5,063 nucleotides of DNA, taken from contig QILX01000227.1 in assembly GCA_003232175.1 (NCBI GenBank), positions 6,460 through 11,522 of the forward strand, written 5' to 3'. The notes under the pieces were generated by a model, which did not search any database, was not told the DNA's origin, and was given only the letters and a program-made list of their open reading frames with translations. This DNA is from Hyphomicrobiales bacterium (GTDB taxonomy: Bacteria > Pseudomonadota > Alphaproteobacteria > Rhizobiales > SZUA-8). Below, in pieces: positions 4,886 to 5,063 of this stretch (positions within the stretch are counted from its first letter, which is position 1; every line of letters starts with the position of its first letter). The position numbers were made by a program, and so were the translations under genes.

Positions 4886-5063
4886 GACGCAAGAAAGAGC
4901 AAGTCCCTTCTCGCTGCCAATACCACATCGGCCATTATTATAACCATGCCCCGGTTCGCCACGCTCGACTAACCCGACATGGTGAAAAGGCGTGTGGTGA
5001 AAAACCTAGCTCAAACCGGCTGGTGCATGATTTGGATCTACGCCACCAAACCACACCAACTTC
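4886..5063. other. Intergenic sequence without a convincing gene
   Basis: No supported coding region or RNA gene is seen. Items noted: a perfect TATAAT on the minus strand (4942-4937) without a matching -35; a 9-base direct repeat TGGTGAAAA (4980-4988 and 4995-5003); and a reading frame opening at ATG 4979 that runs plus-ward off the edge (27 codons) without a ribosome binding site. It could be the start of a gene beyond the window, but support is poor. Confidence 0.4.

Noticed and set aside
4979..5063. Possible start of a plus-strand gene running off the edge
   Set aside because: Only 27 codons are visible, with no ribosome binding site and no recognisable sequence.
4951..5063. tRNA or other small RNA gene near the right edge
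   Set aside because: The GGTTCG at about 4953 suggested a T-loop, but no acceptor stem, anticodon arm or paired T-stem could be built around it.

Overview
The window looks like chromosomal DNA of an alphaproteobacterium with moderate-to-high GC. The evidence is the set of families: a multi-membrane PAS sensor kinase of the DivJ/PleC type, a DUF5330 protein, SufE, a DUF6456 protein next to a stand-alone DnaA domain-IV-like protein, and a PAS_5 protein. A pair of GANTC sites (the CcrM methylation motif of this class) lies in a dyad upstream of the PAS_5 gene. The exact genus cannot be told from the sequence. No insertion sequence, phage gene, CRISPR array, rRNA or tRNA is visible.

Layout: (1) 1-962, minus: N-terminal 320 residues of a six-transmembrane PAS sensor histidine kinase, cut by the window edge just before its expected H-box. 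(2) 963-1217: divergent intergenic region with a strong imperfect hairpin and two abutting short palindromes. (3) 1218-1640, plus: DUF5330 protein with a TTG start. (4) 1756-2199, plus: SufE sulfur-transfer protein, preceded by a hairpin and followed by a terminator-like hairpin. (5) 3537-2273, minus: a two-gene, ATGA-overlapping operon of a 127-residue DnaA domain-IV-like DNA-binding protein and a 294-residue DUF6456 protein. (6) 3538-3654: divergent promoter region with a DnaA-box-like 9-mer. (7) 3655-4230, plus: XRE-family regulator with a LexA/CI (S24)-like C-terminal half that seems to lack the catalytic dyad. (8) 4839-4309, minus: PAS_5 protein, convergent with the regulator. (9) 4840-5063: upstream region of the PAS_5 gene, no convincing gene.

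The most interesting part is the module at 2273-4230: a DnaA-type DNA-binding domain without its ATPase, translationally coupled to a second putative DNA-binding protein and divergent from a CI-like regulator. I infer a regulatory circuit that may read DnaA-box-like sites. Its function is not evident from the sequence. SufE acts in Fe-S cluster assembly, but no other suf gene is in view.
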